A stretch of DNA of 9,245 nucleotides from the NCBI GenBank assembly GCA_021300075.1, contig JAJTIB010000140.1:1-9245 (forward strand). The letters run 5' to 3'. Under the pieces are notes generated by a model. It saw only the letters and a program-made list of their open reading frames with translations, was not told the DNA's origin and searched no databases. Positions 5,204 to 9,245 of this stretch are shown piece by piece. The position numbers and the translations under genes are program-made. This stretch comes from Rickettsiales bacterium (GTDB taxonomy: Bacteria; Pseudomonadota; Alphaproteobacteria; Rickettsiales; UBA3002). How positions within the stretch are numbered: position 1 is the first letter of the stretch; the number at the start of each line of letters is the position of its first letter.

Positions 5204-7693
5204 TTAAGCAACCGGTGCAGCGGTTTTAGCTTCAACCGAACGGGCAATGGACTGAAGCTCAAAACATTCAATCATATCGCCGACACGGATATCGTCATAA
5301 TGCTCGAACGCCATGCCGCATTCAAAGCCGGATTTAACTTCTTTTACTTCGTCCTTGAAGCGCTTCAAAGTCTTGAGCGAGCCCTCATGAATCACCACAT
5401 TATCCCGCAACAGGCGGACTTTCGCACCGCGTTTGACCAGCCCATCCGTCACCATGCAGCCCGCGACTTTGCCTACTTTGGTGATGTTGAATACTTCGCG
5501 AATTTCAGCATAGCCGATGAAATTTTCACGCAGTTCAGGGGTGAGCATACCAGAAAGAGCCGCTTTAATATCATCAATAAGATTATAGATAATCGAGTAA
5601 TAGCGTATGTCGATTTTCTGCGCCGCCGCCAGCTCCTTAGCTTTGGGCATCGCCCGCACGTTGAAGCCAATGATAATAGCGCCGGTGGTCTGTGCCAGCC
5701 CAACGTCTGATTCGGTAATCGCGCCGACCGCACTGTGAATGACTTTGACCCTTACTTCGTCGCCATCGAATTTAGCAAGTGACGCCACAATCGCTTCCGC
5801 TGAACCATGGACGTCTGATTTTACAATCACGCCCAGTTCCTTGACAGCATCCTTGCCCGCAGCGGTAAATAGCTGATCGAGCGATTTGGCAGTCGCAACC
5901 GCCAGGCGCTTTTTCTCTTTATCACGGCGATATTCAACAATATCGCGCGCGGCTTTTTCGTTTTCCGCGACCGAAAATTCATCGCCCGCCTCGGGGGACT
6001 GATCCAGCCCTAATATCTCAATCGGTAAACTCGGCCCAGCTTCGGTAAGTGCTTGACCACGATCGTTGTAAATCGCGCGCACGCGGCCGTATGCCGAACC
6101 CGCTACCACGATATCACCAGTTTTCAGCGTGCCGCCTTGTACCAATAGTGTCGCCACCACCCCTCGCCCACGATCAACACGCGATTCCACCACTGCGCCC
6201 GAAGCACGGCGATTTGGGTTAGCCTTCAAATCCATCACTTCCGCCTGCACCAGAATAGAAGCGAGCAGTTTATCGAGATTGCGTTTTTCCTTAGCCGAAA
6301 CTTCAACAGCCATTACCTCACCGCCGAATTCCTCAACCACCAGTTCATGACTCATCAGCGCGGTTTTAACACGGGTGGCATCGGCTCCGGGTTTGTCAAT
6401 TTTGTTAATCGCCACAATAATAGGCACGCCTGCCGCTTTCGCATGGTGAATAGCTTCAATCGTCTGTGGCATGATGCCGTCATCAGCCGCAACTACCAGC
6501 ACCACAATATCGGTGACTTTAGCACCGCGCGCGCGCATGGCAGTGAAGGCTTCATGGCCAGGCGTGTCCAGAAACGTAACTTTTTGGCCGTCTTTGACCT
6601 GCACCTGATAGGCGCCAATATGCTGCGTAATACCCCCCGCTTCTCCAGAGACGACATCCGTCTGACGCAATGCGTCGAGCAGCGATGTTTTACCGTGATC
6701 CACATGCCCCATGATGGTAACAACCGGGGGACGACTTACCAGCACCGCATCCACATCTGTCTCTTGAACCAGATGCTCCTCAACATCGGATTCACTTACG
6801 CGCTTAAAATTATGGCCGAACACCCCACATAAAAGCTCCGCTGTATCCGCATCAATCGATTGTTGCGGCGTCGCAATTGTACCAAGTTTCATCAACTCTT
6901 TAATCACTTCGACCGTACGCACGGCCATGCGGTTTGCAAGTTCCTGCACGCTGATGGCTTCGGGAATAATCACTTCGCGGACAAATTTTTCCTGTTGCGA
7001 GGAAGGATTCAGCCCTGATTTTTTCGCTACTTTTGCGCGCTGGCGCTTGACGGAAGCAAGCGAGCGCATACGAATCTGGTCGTCCATACCCAGTGCCTGA
7101 GTAATGGTCAATTTGCCACCGCGCTTATATTCCGTATCCGGTGTCGCGCGAGCTTTCTTATTTCGCTCCGCCACTTCGTCCTCGATTGCGCGGGTAGGAA
7201 CGCTACCGCTCGGGCGCTTGACCGCCCCCGGCAAATCTGGCCTGACAGAGGCTTTGTTGGAGGGAGCGTTGCGTAACGCCGCAAGATTACGACTCGCCAC
7301 ATCATCAAGCGGAATGGCAGTGCTGGTCGCGCCTTGAATGGAATCTTCCGATAGATCATCAAACGAGCGTGCAGGGCGAACCGCATCATAAGCAGAAGAT
7401 TCCTCTTGTTTTTCTGCCTGCTGAAGCGCACGCAGCCGCGCTTCGCGTTCAGCCTGATTAAGCTGGCGCTGTTTGGTAGCTTCAGATGCACCTTTTTGAA
7501 CTTCCACCATGCCGGCTTCGTTGCCACGGGCAAAGGTACGGGTTTTTTTCACCTCGACCGTCACGGTCTTGGAGCGCCCGCGCTGAAAATTCTGCTTCAC
7601 TTTTCCCGATTCTACGGTTTTTGTAAGCGACAGCGTGCTCGGCGCTTTCAGCGTCAATGGGGCATTTTTTTTCTGGTTATCCGCGTCGCTCAT
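5204..7693 (-). CDS. infB: Translation initiation factor IF-2
   Basis: A GTPase that places initiator fMet-tRNA on the 30S subunit and promotes joining of the 50S subunit. The 829-residue protein begins with the alphaproteobacterial IF2-associated segment (about 19-50, LSLTKTVESGKVKQNFQRGR and a following TVTVEVKK), then a charged, helix-prone linker (about 70-230, QAEREARLRALQQAEKQEE region) and the IF2 N domain (about 235-285). The GTPase domain carries G1 GHVDHGKT (329-336), the switch I segment GGITQHIGAYQV (353-364), G3 DTPGH (376-380), G4 NKID (430-433) and G5 SAK (466-468). Domain II, domain III and the fMet-tRNA-binding C2 domain follow (about 490-829, with ECGMAFEHYDDI at 791-802). 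The ATG at 7693 lacks a good Shine-Dalgarno sequence, having only AGAAAG; an overlapping ATG-AAA-TGA micro-frame starts five bases earlier. It lies 40 bases after the ylxR-type gene. No key residue is missing. Confidence 0.98.
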   Translation of the reverse strand: MSDADNQKKNAPLTLKAPSTLSLTKTVESGKVKQNFQRGRSKTVTVEVKKTRTFARGNEAGMVEVQKGASEATKQRQLNQAEREARLRALQQAEKQEESSAYDAVRPARSFDDLSEDSIQGATSTAIPLDDVASRNLAALRNAPSNKASVRPDLPGAVKRPSGSVPTRAIEDEVAERNKKARATPDTEYKRGGKLTITQALGMDDQIRMRSLASVKRQRAKVAKKSGLNPSSQQEKFVREVIIPEAISVQELANRMAVRTVEVIKELMKLGTIATPQQSIDADTAELLCGVFGHNFKRVSESDVEEHLVQETDVDAVLVSRPPVVTIMGHVDHGKTSLLDALRQTDVVSGEAGGITQHIGAYQVQVKDGQKVTFLDTPGHEAFTAMRARGAKVTDIVVLVVAADDGIMPQTIEAIHHAKAAGVPIIVAINKIDKPGADATRVKTALMSHELVVEEFGGEVMAVEVSAKEKRNLDKLLASILVQAEVMDLKANPNRRASGAVVESRVDRGRGVVATLLVQGGTLKTGDIVVAGSAYGRVRAIYNDRGQALTEAGPSLPIEILGLDQSPEAGDEFSVAENEKAARDIVEYRRDKEKKRLAVATAKSLDQLFTAAGKDAVKELGVIVKSDVHGSAEAIVASLAKFDGDEVRVKVIHSAVGAITESDVGLAQTTGAIIIGFNVRAMPKAKELAAAQKIDIRYYSIIYNLIDDIKAALSGMLTPELRENFIGYAEIREVFNITKVGKVAGCMVTDGLVKRGAKVRLLRDNVVIHEGSLKTLKRFKDEVKEVKSGFECGMAFEHYDDIRVGDMIECFELQSIARSVEAKTAAPVA

Positions 7694-7733
7694 TTCATTC
7701 TTTCTAACTATAAATCGCTACTAAGGCGGTGCT

Positions 7734-8312
7734 CTATAAACCAATTTCATCCATAAATAAAGCGAAACGGCGCAGTTCTTCGAGAAAAAACCGCCCGGCT
7801 GACCCATCCAGAATCGCCAGATGTACGGCATTATCGCGTCCCGCCATCACCGATAGCTGGTCACGGCTGAAGCCGCGATAGACTGGAACGGTCGCTGAGC
7901 GCAGCTTTTTGACCCCGTCTTCGCCTGCATCACTCGCGTGCAACAGCAACAGAACCTCTCCTTTTTTTAGTGCGGTTTCCACCTTGTCAAAACCGCTGAT
8001 GGCCTGACCCGCCTTGCGCGCCAGCGAACAGGTATCAAGCAACCGTCGATGCCACAGAAGTTCGAGTCTGGCGGAAAAATCTTCGGTCACAGATACTGGT
8101 TTTTTTGCAGCTCGGCTGAAGGCGCGCTTGGCAATCGCCTCGGCCAGCAGCAGTTTCGAAGCCGACAGCCACATGCCCCGCCCGGGCAAATTAGCGGCCA
8201 GATCCGCAACCAACTGGCCATCTGGCCCCACTACAAAGCGCAACAGCGCCGCTTTTGGCTTCACCGTGCGGGTGAGAAGGCATTGACGCTCGTTTTCAGC
8301 GGCCATTGGCAC
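7734..8312 (-). CDS. YlxR (DUF448) - ribosomal L7Ae-like fusion RNA-binding protein
   Basis: A 192-residue two-domain protein. The N-terminal YlxR domain (about 7-75) shows RQC (9-11), ALLRFVVGPDG (22-32), DLAANLPGRGMWL (37-49) and AFSRA (64-68). The C-terminal part (about 88-185) is L7Ae/YlxQ-like, with SLARKAGQAISGFDKV (96-111), LLLLHASDAGEDG (121-133) and KL (136-137). In Bacillus-type genomes ylxR and ylxQ are separate neighbours between nusA and infB; here both folds are on one chain, as in other alphaproteobacteria. The L7Ae fold suggests binding to kink-turn RNA and YlxR has been linked to RNA or nucleoid binding, but the precise function is unknown. The start is ambiguous: GTG at 8312 has GGA seven bases upstream, while ATG at 8306 (two codons later) is 13 bases from it. 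It lies 24 bases after nusA and 40 before infB. Confidence 0.9.
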   Translation of the reverse strand: MPMAAENERQCLLTRTVKPKAALLRFVVGPDGQLVADLAANLPGRGMWLSASKLLLAEAIAKRAFSRAAKKPVSVTEDFSARLELLWHRRLLDTCSLARKAGQAISGFDKVETALKKGEVLLLLHASDAGEDGVKKLRSATVPVYRGFSRDQLSVMAGRDNAVHLAILDGSAGRFFLEELRRFALFMDEIGL

Positions 8313-8336
8313 ATTCTTTTCCGGTGCGAAACCTAG

Positions 8337-9245
8337 CTAGCTTGCCTTTTCGTCCTTAAACCAACCTTCGCGCGCTTTCATGATCATTCCGCTGACGTCT
8401 TCCTGCGTCAGGCCGGATTTGGGGACCATCTCGAAGAATTCATCGGTCGCAAGACCCGCAAAATCATCCATAGTTTTGATACCCTGAGCGGCCAGCTTTT
8501 CAACCATCTCAAGGGTAAGGCCCTCGGCTTTCATCAGCGCGTCTTCCACGCCATCTGCCTTGAGTTTGGTTTCAATCTCGGTGCGTTTTTGATCGAGATA
8601 ATCATTGGCGCGCTGACGAAGTTCGCCGGCGACGGATTCATCAAACCCCTCGATCTGCGCGAGGTCTTCGATGGGCACATAGGCCACTTCTTCAACCGAG
8701 CTGAAACCTTCGGTCACGAGCAAGTGGGCAATCACTTCCTCAACATTCAGCGCCTCAATAAATAGTGCCGAGAGGCGGTTGAATTCCTGTGTGCGCCGGT
8801 CGGACTCGATTTCCTCGGTCAGAATATCGATATTCCAGCCAGTCAACTGGGCCGCTAAACGCACATTCTGACCGCGACGGCCAATCGCGAGTGACAACTG
8901 GTCATCTGCCACGACGACTTCGATGCGGTTGGAATCCTCGTCAATCACCACTTTACTGACTTCGGCAGAAGAAAGGGCATTGACTACGAAGGTCGCCGGA
9001 TCTTCTGCATATTGTACGATGTCAATTTTCTCGCCCTGCAGCTCTGATACTACTGCCTGCACGCGCGAGCCGCGCACCCCTACGCAGGAAAGTACCGGGT
9101 TGACACTTGGGTCATGCGACATTACCGCGATTTTTGCGCGCGATCCCGGGTCGCGGGCCACGGCTTTAATTTCAATCACACCGTCGTAGATTTCGGGCAC
9201 TTCCTGCATGAACAGCTTGGCCAGAAACTCCGGACGCACGCGTGA
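8337..9245 (-). CDS. nusA: Transcription termination/antitermination factor NusA (partial, N-terminus outside window)
   Basis: Binds RNA polymerase and nascent RNA, modulating pausing, intrinsic termination and antitermination. The frame is open to the right edge (codons for Ser-Arg precede the GTG at 9239), so the RNA polymerase-binding N-domain and probably the S1 domain are outside; the GTG is internal. Counting from it, KH1 (about 15-80) has the GXXG loop GVRG (54-57) within the block SCVGVRGSRVQAVVSEL. KH2 (about 85-140) has GRRG (120-123) within DDQLSLAIGRRGQNVRLAAQ (112-131) and GWNIDI (134-139). Two acidic helix-hairpin-helix repeats of the NusA C-terminal type follow (about 165-215 and 232-292, each ending in an E-rich helical turn). 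The final residues are charged, and the stop is TAG at 8339-8337. It is the promoter-proximal gene seen here; rimP would be expected further upstream. Confidence 0.96.
   Translation of the reverse strand, partial: SRVRPEFLAKLFMQEVPEIYDGVIEIKAVARDPGSRAKIAVMSHDPSVNPVLSCVGVRGSRVQAVVSELQGEKIDIVQYAEDPATFVVNALSSAEVSKVVIDEDSNRIEVVVADDQLSLAIGRRGQNVRLAAQLTGWNIDILTEEIESDRRTQEFNRLSALFIEALNVEEVIAHLLVTEGFSSVEEVAYVPIEDLAQIEGFDESVAGELRQRANDYLDQKRTEIETKLKADGVEDALMKAEGLTLEMVEKLAAQGIKTMDDFAGLATDEFFEMVPKSGLTQEDVSGMIMKAREGWFKDEKAS

Noticed and set aside
4943..5710. Plus-strand frame of 255 codons opposite rbfA and infB
   Set aside because: Both opposite genes are intact and conserved over this span; the translation resembles no family I know.
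6347..6832. Plus-strand frame of 161 codons opposite the IF-2 GTPase domain
   Set aside because: It mirrors the G-domain motifs of infB in reverse and has no sign of independent coding.

Overview
The window is ordinary core genome of a bacterium, most likely an alphaproteobacterium of moderate GC content. The evidence is the order nusA-ylxR-infB-rbfA-truB-rpsO-pnp on the minus strand, an IF-2 N-terminus of the alphaproteobacterial IF2-associated type, a YlxR domain fused to an L7Ae-like domain in one protein, and a class II (plant-type) DAHP synthase. I cannot name a genus. There is no tRNA, rRNA, CRISPR array, insertion sequence or prophage gene.

Left part, plus strand (1-1125): the 3' two thirds or so of a class II DAHP synthase gene (first step of the shikimate pathway) ends at 808 and is followed by its own intrinsic terminator (841-868). 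Next comes a 31-codon gene (981-1076) with a very strong Shine-Dalgarno sequence. Its product is almost half lysine and is built on a five-residue repeat, like the basic tails of histone H1-like proteins. It has its own perfect terminator (1097-1125) and probably its own promoter, in which a near-consensus CtrA-type box encloses a GANTC (CcrM-type) site.

Right part, minus strand (9245 down to 1242): a transcription/translation operon enters from the right with the C-terminal half or more of NusA. It continues with the YlxR/L7Ae RNA-binding protein, initiation factor IF-2, ribosome-binding factor A, tRNA pseudouridine-55 synthase TruB, ribosomal protein S15 and polynucleotide phosphorylase, and ends at an intrinsic terminator (1242-1276). 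Gaps are 15-40 bases and rbfA/truB overlap by 8 bases. The exception is the 154-base rpsO-pnp gap. The genes act together in transcription elongation/antitermination, 30S maturation, translation initiation, tRNA modification and RNA decay. The operon and the plus-strand unit converge, separated by two oppositely facing terminators.

Most worth a second look: (1) the rpsO-pnp gap can fold, on paper, into an H-type pseudoknot (9-bp stem whose loop pairs over 8 bp with downstream sequence), followed by a further hairpin before pnp; (2) the tiny lysine-rich gene and its putative cell-cycle-type promoter. I found no multi-gene accessory or defence system here.
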